Below, piece by piece: positions 1 to 11,790 of a DNA stretch of 64,000 nucleotides (its first letter is position 1; each line of letters begins with the position of its first letter). The notes under the pieces are model-generated. The model had not been told where the DNA came from. It saw only the letters and a program-made list of their open reading frames with translations, and made no database searches. Source of the stretch: Anthoceros angustus (taxonomy: Eukaryota > Streptophyta > Anthocerotopsida > Anthocerotales > Anthocerotaceae); the NCBI GenBank assembly GCA_010909165.1, contig MU008178.1:694369-758368 (forward strand), read 5' to 3'. The translations under genes were made by a program, and so were the position numbers.

Positions 1-2100
1 AAGAGAAAACGGGCAAATCGTTGATGACGGGCGAGAACTCGAGCGCAGTGTGCCATCCAGACTACAACACCCAAAGCGTCCTCCTCGTCTCTTGGATGTG
101 GAGAATGCCATGCTGGAGAACGACAACTTCGAGGACCCCGACAACGCCCTCCTCAGAAACGTTGATGTTGTGTTCGATAGCGTATCTGGGCAATGCCCAC
201 CCGAGACTCAAGCTGCTGGCGAAGATTTTGGTAGTTAGGTTATTGGAAATTTACGTTCTGTTGCGTGTCCAGCTTAGAAACCTTTTACAGGGCGCCGGCA
301 TGCCGGCGCCCGCAAACATTCCCTTTAATCTTTTATTGCTTTTTAGTGCTATGTATTGCTTTTCAAGTAGGTGTGAAATCACGACAAGCCCCGTCTCAAT
401 ATCACCGCTAAGACGATTGGGGCCTTCGCATACTACGACCATAACCGTGCACTTGATGTGAAAAGTAGGATGCCGTAGGGAAGGGAGGAATGAACCATCA
501 CCAAGAAAATTAAAACGCCAAAATCGTGGAATTCAAAGGCTCACCATGTTTTCCAGCAGGTTGGTTTTTTTTGCGACGGCTTTGTATCTGTACCGCTTCA
601 AATATTATCGCACATGCACCACCATCTATGAGTGCAATCGCGTTCCTTCCACAATTTGTGAGTGCGACGTGCCCTTTTGCATCTTCCAGCTCACCATATT
701 TTGCAGATCCCTCTTTCATGGGTCGTTCAACTGTCAAAAACTTGGCGGGCATTTTCCGATTCACCAAATTTTGCATACATGTCCACGGTGGTGCCCACCA
801 CTACATTCTCCAGAGGCCGAGCCTTTGCTGTACCCATAAGGGCATTCCATGTCACCATATCACGACAAAGCAAGCAAGACTACAAGAAAGGTTAGGGAAT
901 CACCACTAGTTGTCCATCATAGTGAAGACTAAACCAGAGGTTCTTTGAAATCAAGACGGTCATCCCCACTTGCCAATTAAGACGATCCATGTAACGAGGG
1001 GTCGTTCAATATCCATCATAGCATATGATGGGTAACCGAGAGAAAGAACAGTGATTCTTGAATCAAGAAAGCGATTATCCCCACTCGCCAAGACCACATC
1101 CATGGTGCTCCCATTCCTCCTCCATAAGATGATCCGGTGGCGTAGGGGCGCGTCGTTCTCTGACTCTCCAGAGTGTCCAAAATTTGTCGACTTATTCTCC
1201 AAAACACGGAAGGAGGATTCGCAAACTCCTCTCGAGGTACTTAGCGCCAATTTGAGTAGGCGGGACAACTTCCCTACATCGGCGGGAACCCCAAGCCGAG
1301 ATGGCGCCACTTGTTCGCATGGCGGACGGGAGACTTGTATCACAACCATCTTGTGAAGCAAGCGGTGGCTATGTCCTCACCTTGTTTACTATGTGTCCTC
1401 AACAATGGTCCGAAGGCTGCGGTGGTTTTCCGAGGACAAAGGCCCGAGTACACCGGCCGTGCACAAGAAGCCGTGAAAGGTGGAACCCGGCCTACGGCTC
1501 CCGCTTGGAGTGCGGCTCTTGGAACAAAGGCGGTGTCCGCAGAGAAATCATCAACGTCTTTGTCTTCTTTACTCTTTCCAGGGACTCGCCGAGGCAAACG
1601 GCCAAGATCGGATACCACACTCAAAGAAAAGAGATTGATTTGTGGCCCAATTCTAGTGCGGTCATCACCGCTACCAAGAAGCCGGAAGAGGTCGATCATC
1701 GAAATTGGCGCGGCAACTACGTCATCGCAACAATCGGTCATGCGTTGGTATGTCGTAAACCCTTAAACCACGAACCCGTTGCCTCCCAACGGAACCCCAA
1801 CGGAAGTCCAACGGTGGAGGATGTGCAATTTGAAGAAGGACGCGTGCGGTGGCAAGAGCCTACTAACTATCTCGGATGTCGGTACCCATGTCGCATTAAT
1901 ATGCATCGAGTTCAAGTCCGGTTGCCTTGGATGCATTCGATGAAAGTGATCGGTAGCGAGGAGGATTCGCGGTAGTCGTGGTGACGGGCGGGCGATCGGT
2001 ATAGCGTGGGAAATGGACCATGGTATCACGCTTTGCAACATTGATGATTTCCGACATGCAAGGATCCGCATCGAGTAGAACCCCAACCCAACAGTGACCT
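1..2100. other. No supported gene; decayed sequence
   Basis: Several open frames of 60-220 codons overlap on both strands, but none shows a recognisable domain, conserved motif or consistent splice pattern. The stretch sits beside a decayed CACTA transposase and is probably old transposon-derived DNA, which is inference. Confidence 0.4.
291..310. repeat. 20-bp perfect palindrome
   Basis: GGCGCCGGCATGCCGGCGCC reads identically on both strands. It lies in a stretch where I see no gene. It may be a chance GC-rich palindrome or part of a decayed element end. Confidence 0.6.
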
Positions 2101-2134
2101 AGCATGTTTTAAGAAAAACTAAAAATATTTTTGA

Positions 2135-2760
2135 ACACCAACCTATATCAACTATCTATCTATCCTCCCATCGTCTCTCCCCTCTTTACCTCTTTCGCAT
2201 TGTACCCTTCCTTGCCCCGCATAACATGTCTATTACTCCAACTCTACTATGTAACTCATTGGTCATCATCCGCTCATACTATCGTCATCTTCATCATCCT
2301 CACTCATGCTATCCCCGACTAGAAGCCTCACGTTGTACTATGCGTCTTCCACTAGAAGCCTCACGTTGTACTATGCGTCTTCCACGTACGTTTGTACTCA
2401 CCATAATTATAATTAAATAAGTGAAATATTTAAGACTTGGGATACTTTTTATACTTATAAGAAAAGCTTTAAAATATTTTTTCAACCTATCAATTACCTA
2501 TCTATCCTCCCACCCTCTCCACTCCTTATCCCTCTATCGCCTCCCACTCCTTATCCCTCTATCATCTCCCTTCCCCGCCTTCTCCTTTCCACATAACAAG
2601 TCTATTACTCCAACTCTACTATGTAACTCATTGGTCATTATCGCTCACGCTATCATTGTCTTCATCATCCTCACCTATGATATCCGCATCCTCATCATCT
2701 TGACTCATGTTATCCTCGTCTTGAGCCTCACCTTGTACTATGCGTCTTCCACGCTTGTAC
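2135..2760. repeat. Imperfect direct duplication, about 300 bp units
   Basis: Two neighbouring copies (about 2135-2395 and 2465-2760) share long blocks: the run around CTATTACTCCAACTCTACTA, the TAACTCATTGGTCAT block, and GTACTATGCGTCTTCCAC. The first copy also repeats a 27-bp block (AGAAGCCTCACGTTGTACTA...) twice. On the minus strand the second copy encodes the acidic tail of the CACTA transposase, so the duplication affects the 3' end of that gene. Confidence 0.7.
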
Positions 2761-5693
2761 CCACCACAATTTTCCATGCATTTTAGAATTCTCATACAAA
2801 AGACTTGCTCCACTTTCTCCGATACTAGTACAAATGGCTCATCCTCCAACTTATCATTGGATAACATGACATCGTTAACCATGAACATACGAGATGTATC
2901 TGTTTTGATGGTCAGTGCTCTTTGTTCCATTGAGCCTTGAACCATCTCACCTTCAACACATTTACTTTTTAGACGGCCCTAAGTCCACCTCCAAAATCTT
3001 TTCCACCTTTCCAAAGATAGGGAAAATCTGCTATAATAGGTTCGGTGTCCCGATGTGAAACACATGCTGGCTATATAGATGTTTTATAATGCTATCACAT
3101 GTATTCTTTCCCCTATCGCATCTATAGTCCTTATATGATTTCCATATGCCCACATCATTTTATATGATCGCACACGAGGAGGTCCTCGCACAATTGCGTC
3201 ACATCCAACCCATAGGTTTGTCGCATTTCCCTTTCTTCGCTACTTTAACTTCATCTATCAACCATTAAAAGGGCGTTGCTCGTCGTCTATACCGTCATAC
3301 ACTTTTCGCCATTTTTGAGTACAGCTGAGTTTTCCACTAACACTTTCCTCATCTGTTGCATTTCCACATCATTCGGTCATAATTTTGCCATTCCTTGCAA
3401 TAACACCCCACATTGGGTGACATCATCTTGATTTCCACACTCTTGGTGCCTCTTCATGTGTATTTCCAAGAACTCGAGCTATAAAACATTATCTCTTGTG
3501 CTAAGTATCCTAAAGCCATGCTACCTTCGGTCGGGCTTTCACGAACAAGTCCCTTTAACACTTTTCATGTGCCTTTCTAAGAAATACATCCATCGATATC
3601 GAGTTGGTCCACATAATTCAACCTCCCGCACAAGATGAACAACAACATGTACTTGACTTGTCGGAAAAGTCGTTGGAAATTCCTCTCCAACACACACATG
3701 ATCTCCACACTTTTCACCTTCATAGCTGGAATTTCATCCTTCGCAATTTCTTTTGAACAAAGCCACGAATAGCTCGGCAAGATCACATATAGCCTTGTGA
3801 ACATCATGATGTATTAATCCTTTCAAGACAATTGGCCACAAATCCGTTAATGATGGTGATGATCATGAGACTTTAACCAGAAATTCCCTCTTCTCTCCCT
3901 TTAGAAAACAACGCTTCAAATTTGACCCATACCACCGTAGGAGTATGCTGCAAATCCTTGTTCTCAATTTTTCCTCTGCATTAGCATACATTCGCCTCTT
4001 TTTCGCCATGTCCAAGAACCCGGTCTTGGTGTCGTTATAAATGTCCGGTCCCACTGGTTCGAGTTTTTGTTACCTTGCACCCCATTTACAATGTTTTGGC
4101 CTCTTTGTCTCCTTCCAGCGATGGCCTCGCATGGGGCCACCAATCTTGTTTGGTATTTGAATACTCAAGATCTCTCGACTACCAAGGGAATCTTGATTCC
4201 CACATATGTGTGCCAAAATCATTGACTTACATTCTTTCCAATGTGCATGATATCAAATAAGTGTCGATCAACAATATCGCAACCACCAAATAGCATGACT
4301 AAAAGTTAACCTTCATGAATAGCTATTAGTCTACCTACCGATGCTACCAATAATATAATTAAAATATTCTTGAAAAGGGTAATACTTGCAAGACCCCATA
4401 TGCATGCATACATACCTCCCAAGATGGAAGCTCCCGAAAATTGAAGGCTCGTCGCTAGTAACACCCTGTCTTCACCATTGTCTTTTGCATATTTCCGGTT
4501 AAAGCTTTCGATCATAATATCCTCCGGAGTTGGTGCATAGTCCGGATGAATAATTTCCATCTCACCTTTCCATTGAATGAATCCGCTCTTCCACTCTAAA
4601 CTTGTGTTCCTCTGGTAAAATTTTCTAAAATTCTTATCATACGTCATTTGTTTGTGAACATTGACTTTCTTGCTTCTAATTTGTCCCAACATATCGGACA
4701 TGCCCGCTTCCCTTTTGTTTGCATTTTAGAAGTGAAAGAATATCCTGGATAATCATGCATCGTCCACAACAATAAGGCCTTCAATTTAAATTGTCTTTGA
4801 GCATTTCCAATAGCCATAGAAGCATCTTGCGACCACACCTTCCTCCCACGTACCTTCAACTCTTGATGAGTGGTTGAAAATATATATCCGCATCTTTGAC
4901 TTGCTTGGACCGTGAATAATCATTGACAACAATATATGCCCATTCTTGATAGATAACCAAGGAGGGTTATAATTGACAAGAAGCACAGCCATATAGAATA
5001 CCTAGAACTTTGGTGCCCAAAGGATTAATCCCATCCGTAGCAAGTCCTAATCGAATGTTGCGTCTCCTTAGCAAACTCGGATAAGTGTTGTCCACATGTT
5101 CCCATGCATAGCTATCCGATGGGACCCGCATAATCCCATCATTAGACTTATTTGTGGCGTGCCATGACATCATACTTGCTAGCTCCGGACATCTAAACAT
5201 TTGTTTCAATCTAGGAATCAATGGAAAATATCAAGTAGCTTAACTGTACACGCTGCTCTTCGTGTCAATTCGATACCTATGTTCCCACACATCTTGCGAA
5301 TAGCAATTGAAAACTACTGTGAACAACATACAATCATCTTGACAAGCATGTATGGATGTATATGTTAGGCCAAACCCCTTAAGCATCTTTTTAATTTCAG
5401 CCCTACTTTTTGGCAGCTTGTTGCCAACTGGGAGGCCTAATTTGCCTAGTAATGATAAAATTGAATTCAAAGATGCATCCGACCAGCCATGCCTCCTTTG
5501 GATGTTCAATAACAATAAAATGAATGCCAATAAACTTATCTCGGCTCCAACCCATAGAGGCGTAGTTGCTGCGGTGTGCATCGTCTTTAATGCCTCAGGC
5601 AAGGAATCGACCTGTTCTTTAGTCATTTCTGCGATGCCAGAAACCCCACCAAGTGCCTCCACCAACTCTATGGTCACTTGTTCGTCGGGATGA
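2628..5693 (-). pseudogene. CACTA (En/Spm) TNP2-type transposase, decayed
   Basis: Minus-strand fragments in several frames appear in the order expected for a plant TNP2 transposase. The N-terminal part (5240-5677) has HGWSD, LPKS and an ACQDDCML block. Next come GLATDGINP (4967-5221), YNPPW and EEGVV (4786-4992), and an ALLWTMHDYPGYS block with ACPICWDK (4644-4859). A C-terminal DUF4218-like part (3577-3807) and an EPFVLVSEKVEQVF block with an acidic tail (2628-2945) complete it. Frameshifts and stops separate the pieces, so no full protein is made. The CACTA family moves by cut and paste; this copy is presumably dead. The gene would begin near 5690, immediately beside a terminal-inverted-repeat-like sequence at 5711. 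Confidence 0.8.
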
Positions 5694-5710
5694 ATGTTGA
5701 CATGTTCTTC

Positions 5711-8532
5711 CCCTACTAGAAAGGGCAGCCTATGTTACAGTCATTGTTGCCATTTTATGTTACACTTCCACATTGCAACATCCTTTGGAGGCTTGGTATT
5801 AAGTTGGTCACTTTCTTTCCCATGTGGTGCCACCATCTTAACACGAACCTGGCTCTCTCTCCTACCACCTCACCTTCATAGTTACACCTCCTCTCTCACA
5901 AGCATTGTTTATGATTTCCCACATGCAATTGCAACATAACTTGTAACAAGGAGCTCCCTCTCTCTCCCCTATCATCCTCTCCTCTTTATTACACCCCTTT
6001 TGGAGAACTATTTGGTCATGTTTTACATTGCCCTCTTCATTACACCCTCTCTTGACAACTATTTATTTATGTCGCCCACACCAAAACATCACTGTAACAT
6101 GGACCAGCAACTCTCACACTTTCCTCCCACCTCATAACTTCACCATTACTTTATCAATGTTTTTACTTGACCCTATATAGCTATTCATGGGTTGAGGACT
6201 AATTTTTTTTTTTCAACCAGTCCTCCAATGATAATAAATGTGCACCCTTACATTGTGCACTTATATCCATGATAAAGTATAGGATATATATATAATTATA
6301 TGTAGATAAATATAGGGGATACGTATATGTAGATAAATATATATTATACTAATGTATTAGATATAACTATATATTATATTAATAATTTTAATTTATATTA
6401 AGGTATAAATTACTTTATCAATTGGCCCATCAATGCCCAACGTTAAATTCACTATTAGTGAGACCGAGATCAAACCCTAGTTCTAAGAACTATGCCTTGA
6501 CCAATCCACTATATTCTATTTATTTGGAGCATTAAGATCTCGGGATTTATTTGTAAGAAAACCCTAGATGTATTATTATTTGCCTATGTCTAGGTTCGTG
6601 GGTGCAGGGCTCACTCTGCGTTCGAAGGACAGATTTTCCCTCCTTCCTGCGGCCATACGGTGGGCACTCCGGTGATCCGGCTGGTTTTGCAGGCCACAAA
6701 TAAAGAACCGGATAGCGGTATCACCGAGGGGACCCTATCGCAGGCTGGCTGGTTTGGGCCATGGCTGGCAAGAGCAACAACAACAACTGCCTCGCTCCCC
6801 TCCCGCCCTCATTCTTAAGGCAGATGGAGCAAGACAAACCATCGACGATAATCCTCGAGGCAAGCATCGCCGGATTGGGCTTTCCCAACAGGAACAGACC
6901 CACCAGCTTGATGCCGAGGCCGAGTCATCGATGGAGCAACAGGAGCTGGCACTAGAACAGCGGCTGGGCTAGTCCAGAGAGGACGCTTGTGATAAATTGG
7001 TGGGCATCTCCAATGCACTCATGGATTCCCTCTCCACCCTCATCTCCTAGGAAGAAGGAGGAGGGGGGGAAGGAAAGGAAGAGGAGGAGGCCCTTTCCAT
7101 GCTGTGATTTTAGGCAAAGACCCGTTCCATGCTGTGATTTCCTATCTCAATTTTCAGCTGATACGTAACCAATGTGACATGACATTGGTGAAGGGATGTT
7201 GGCAGGGCAGGATCACGTGTACAACCGCAAGCAGATCTTGTACTTGCAGAGGGGAAGGCGATGGTAGAATGGTAGGGTCTCATATACATTTACAGTTGAA
7301 AGGTGAGGCCAAGACCCATTCCATGCTGTGATTTCCTATCTCAAATTTTCAGCTGATCCATAACCAGACTATGATGTGAAGTTAGGGAAGGCGATGGTAG
7401 AATGGTGGGGTCTCATGTACATGTACAGTTGCAAGGTGAGGCAAGACCCATTCCATGCTGTGATTTCCTATCTCAAAATTTTATTTGATGCGTAACTGTA
7501 CTGTGATGTGACGTTAGAGAAGGCGATGCTAGCAGGGCGGGGTCTTAGGTGAATCGGGAGTGACAAGGCCGGTGCACGGCATTAGGGTGGTGAGTGTGGA
7601 CAGTGAAAACAATGCAGGGGGAGTGGAAGAGGCGAGTGGGAGAAGAAGGACATGTCGGGGTGGGCGGCGGCGTGCATGGTGGGGAAGGCAAAAGGCGTAA
7701 CGGACATGAGGCAATTGTTTAGGGGGAGAGAGAAGGAGGGAGGACTAGGGGGGGAACATTCAAGTGCGTTAAAAGGGCCGGGAGCGGTCTGATTCGTGGC
7801 GGGAGAACACACGTAATGGCGTGATGAGAGACATGGAGGCAAAAGAGGAGGCAGTTGATGAAATTCAAGGTGTGCCTTTTTAGGAGGCACCGGATAGAGA
7901 AAATAGGCTGGTGTGTTAGCAATTTGGGGTATAAAGATGTGTCGAGATTTGCACAAATGATAAATACAAAGTACCATATAATGAACATGTGCAGACCAGC
8001 ATACCTACATAACCCGTATGACGTACATATTTATTATATACAAAATATAATACAAACATATATCATTGAAAATATGGTATCATATATATCACCGTAAATT
8101 ATACACGTATAATACGAAGGATGTATTGATACAGGCATTTATGTGTGGTGGCATTGATGGGTGTATTAGTAGTAACTACTATGTAAAACGTGGTATTCCA
8201 TAGGGCAAAAGTAAAATTCTAGAGCAATGGTAGATGGGGAGGAGGTTAGGTACCAAGCCTAGAAAAGTGTTGTAAGATTTTTCTTGTAGCACTTTAGATG
8301 TTGCAATCTTGTTGCAATATTGAGAGAGGACAAAAGCACCTCTCACTTCATCTCAACATAATTGCAATACCCTTGCAACATGATTGCAACGAAAGCTCTG
8401 GTCTCGTTTTCAAGCCAAAATGTAACAAGGGGCCCAAAAAGTATTACATCACCCCAAAATTGCAACATGAGTGTTACATCAAGGGTCCAATGTTAACATA
8501 AAGTGTGACATAAGCAGGCATTTCTAGTAGGG
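5711..8532. mobile_element. Stretch bounded by CACTA-like inverted repeats
   Basis: CCCTACTAGAAAGGGCAGCC at 5711 is matched in inverted orientation by the sequence ending at 8532, with about 23 of 29 positions agreeing after complementing; the outer 12 are identical. Both ends are rich in short subterminal motifs (TGTTACA, TTGCAAC, ATTACA in both orientations, 5740-6160 and 8270-8500), as known for CACTA elements. No clear 3-bp target duplication is visible (TTC left, TAT right). It could be a non-autonomous element inserted in the neighbouring transposase gene. Alternatively 8532 may be the right end of one large CACTA element, with 5711 an internal copy. Confidence 0.55.
7095..7530. repeat. 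Tandem repeat, about 130-200 bp units
   Basis: The block ATTCCATGCTGTGATTTCCT, followed by TATCTCAAA and an AGGCGATGGTAGAATGG block, recurs beginning near 7119, 7312 and 7444, with a shorter copy at 7095. The array lies inside the CACTA-like stretch and has no coding character. Confidence 0.7.
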
Positions 8533-8824
8533 TATACTAGCCCTCGGCATCGGCATATTCCTAAGATATTCTATTGACATCAACATATGCCAAAAATATC
8601 CTAAGAATATACTATAATATGCAAGGAATGTGCTAAAGTATATTACTTGTGCTTATCCACTTGGCTATTGCTATCCATCTTCATTAATACTAATAAATGC
8701 TTAATTAACATAAGCAAGGTAGATTAAATAATACTAAATACTTACTTGAAGATAAGTACTTAGATTAATTAATGCTAATCAAACACAAAACCCAAGTGTA
8801 GAGATTAGTGTCACACGGCATGAT
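8533..8824. repeat. Dispersed 290-bp repeat, copy 1
   Basis: AT-rich sequence closely related to 32612-32904. Shared blocks include GGCATATTCCTAAGATAT, TATTACTTGTGCTTATCCAC, TTAGATTAATTAATGCTAAT and GTGTCACACGGCATGA. This copy starts exactly at the base after the inverted-repeat end at 8532, so the CACTA-like end appears to truncate or interrupt it. Confidence 0.8.
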
Positions 8825-8849
8825 AGCCCCTATCCGTTTCCTAATCAAG

Positions 8850-9735
8850 GATTTCTGCATTTTGGAGTCCTTCGTCACAGGCGTGGAGGAGGGTGCTTTT
8901 TTCCTGCAGGTGTCTCTTCGTTTGGCTAGTGGATCCCTACCCACAGAAGCTAGGGCTGCCATGCCTCCTTTTGCTTCGCTCCCCGAGGTCGGGTTTCGCG
9001 GGCTTCAAGTGTCCCTCCTGTAGAAGCAATATTGGCAGGCGCAATTGACTCTTCTTTGGAATTCGTCCATCCCCAGGACTACTCGAGCCCATCTCCACTC
9101 TTGCTCGGGGAAGGGAGTAGGTTCATGGCTTCTAGCTCGGCCTTGCATCTAGGCTTTCCGAATCGCACCAGCCTCTTTCTCTATTGTGATGAGGTTTCGC
9201 CTACGCTTGGTCCAGCCTCTAGCATGTTCTCTCCAGACTTGCAGTTGTGGGGCCCCCTCGACGACTCGGGGACCCACCTTGCTCGTTGTCTTGCTAGTGG
9301 GCAATGCATCGCTACGCATGATGGCGCTCGCGATGTCATGTTCTCGTTGGCCAAGGAGGGTGGCTTCTTTCCCTATAGGGAGCACCCTTATACTCTACCC
9401 AACGGGGTTTCTCTCAAGGCAGACCTATTTTTGATCGGGGGGACCAAGTTTCAATTGCATATGTGGTTGTAACTGACCCTACATACGATACCGTAAGTGA
9501 GCATGTGATCATCAACCCTCCGGGGTGGACGGCGGAGAGATGCACCATGGCGAAGGCCCATAAATACTTTCCTATGCAATAAGGGCATGCCTTCATCCCC
9601 CTAGCCATCGAGACCCACGGGGCCATGGGCAAGAACTTCTCTAGGTTCCTTAAGGCTTGTGCCAAGGAGTACCACAGTCGCAGGAATGGGGTTGGCCTCC
9701 CTCTTTCCTGTATTGTGGTTTCTTGAACAGGTGTC
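8850..9735 (+). pseudogene. Retroelement tail, endonuclease-like, broken
   Basis: A plus-strand frame (best part 9032-9472) ends in a segment resembling the C-terminal part of plant LINE-like or unclassified reverse-transcriptase elements: THDGARDVMFSLAKEGGFFP, then LKADLFLIGG. After a one-base frameshift near 9460 it continues as VVVTDPT, then a stop, then FIPLAIETHGAMG and FSRFLKACAKE. The pattern of a charged pair followed by a VTVTDPT-type strand is typical of PD-(D/E)XK-like tails in such elements. No reverse transcriptase is present. The assignment is by pattern and is tentative. Confidence 0.45.
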
Positions 9736-10007
9736 CATCGCCCTGCAGGCGTTAGTCAGCGCGATCACAGAGACGGCCGGGCGCGGGAGGCAACATCTTC
9801 GACACCAGAGGTAGGTAGGCCTTTTCCTATCCATGACTATGACATTCTTGGTGCGGTAGGTAGTTACAAGATCGGCGACACCAGGGGTTAGTCCCCCATA
9901 GTCTCGTGCCCTCTGAAGGGTTGTTCCCCCTTGTCACGGGGTAGATGGGTTTTCCCCACCTTTGTTTTACAATAAAGTCTTCATCCCCCTCTTTTCAATG
10001 TTCATCC

Positions 10008-10190
10008 TACAAGATAATTTGTATGGGTTAGTCTTTGTAGATAGTTACTTAGCTAAGAATTTATCTTAGAAGGAAGTCAGTCCCTATAATTCTACAAGAT
10101 AACATGCATGGGTTGGTCTCTATAATTAGTTCCCTAGCTAAGAGTGAGTCCTTGAGCGGCAAGACTTGTGTTAGAAGGAAGTGTGCATAT
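10008..10190. repeat. Two direct copies of about 95 bp
   Basis: CTACAAGATAA, ATGGGTTGGTCT or ATGGGTTAGTCT, TAGCTAAGA and TTAGAAGGAAGT occur in the same order twice. No coding capacity was recognised. Confidence 0.5.
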
Positions 10191-10679
10191 AAGTTGCTAT
10201 GGTAAGAGACCTTGAGGTGTGAGACTTCTTTCGATATATTTTATCAAAGGGGTAAATTCTATAAACATGTTCACCCACATTTCCAGCATATAAGACAAGA
10301 GTTATTAATTCCCGAATGGCTTGACCCCACCAAAACACTAGAGGTTGCATTTTCACCCGTGTTGGGGAAGAGTCCTTTGAATGGCCCCTTCAAAAATACA
10401 GTTGACTCCGAAGGGGTTTCAAAATACCGTTGACTCCTTATGGAGCCCAAAGTAGACATCAAATGAAATCTTTCTTCAGATGGTCTCATGGTTGAGCTGA
10501 GGAATTTCATTGGTAGATAGGATAAAGTAGAGGTTCCCAATATTGTTAGAGTTTTGCAATCACTATATTGGAGTTTTCTGCTATAGGTACGATTTCCTCC
10601 CACTACCAACTTCCATAGGATACCTTTCTGTTCCAACCTTCTACCAACTTCCAGAGGACACCTTTTTTTTCCAACCTCC

Positions 10680-10905
10680 TGACTGATCTCCACTATCTTA
10701 GGTACATCATCGCCCTATCCCTACCCCTTCTGACTGACCTCCACCATCTTATGTACACCATCGCCCTACCCCTACCCCTTCTAACCGACCTCCACCATCT
10801 TAGGTACACCATCGCCCTACCCCTACCCTTTGTGACTGAACCTCCACCATCGCCCTACCCCTACCCATTCTAACGGAACTCCACCATCTTAGGTACACCA
10901 TCACT
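10680..10905. repeat. Minisatellite, about 51-bp unit, 4-5 copies
   Basis: Copies of CTCCACCATCTTAGGTACAC followed by CATCGCCCTACCCCTACCCC and TTCTGACTGAC, with one shortened copy, follow one another. The array lies about 0.9 kb downstream of the trehalose-phosphate phosphatase stop codon. Confidence 0.8.
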
Positions 10906-11790
10906 CTACATTATCACATTAAGGTGGAAATGCTTATTCTTCGAGCACTAAAAAGAGATGGCATAAGGTGGTACGAGGGAGAAGTCATTAAGCTGCTTGT
11001 TACTTTGTAACTGGTAAACAAACATTATTTTTCAAAGTAATATTCAACTAGGTAGTTACATCTTGTAGTAGTTATGAGTATTTTCCTAACCAGCTAGGAG
11101 TACCCCAGATCTTGGTGAGCTGAGAAACGGATCTGCGTGCATGGACATGAAAACTTGTTTCCTTACCGAACGTACAACCGCTGCCAAGCAATTTATCGCC
11201 TCGCTGAGGGTACCATCTGCCAAGTATTATGCCCCTCGCTGAAAGTACCATCTCCGCCAAGTATTTTGCCCGAAATCCATGCGGCCTTATCGACCAAACC
11301 TTTGAACCATAGTCATACCACAGGAGACCAGAGAAAAGGGAACAAGTAACGCGCTCATTAGAAACCATGTCCGCTTGGAACTGTTTTGAATAATGCATCG
11401 AAGAGTACAAGTAACGAGGTGACTCCCAACAGCGCGACATAACCCCGGATGCAGGCTAAAGCGCAACTGAATCTGCAAGTTTGTTCTCCTGACCAGCCAG
11501 TGGCTGACAAAATTTTGGATGCCGACAAGTCTGTTCCCCTGCCGTATCCTCCAATACACCAACTAGTCTCTTCCCCAATTAAGACTGAAGACGTAATCAG
11601 ACCTTCAGCACGACCCTCGGCCTGAGCCAGATGTGTCCTGCTGAACAGCGAGCACGTGAACCATCTTCCACGCGCCCTGACCAGTGAGTTCTGCAGAGAA
11701 TTAGGCTAAACCATGCGGCTTGTGACGTTAGTTGCGAGGCCGTTCACACTACTCTCAGAAGGTTGATATTCCACTACGTAGCATACTACC

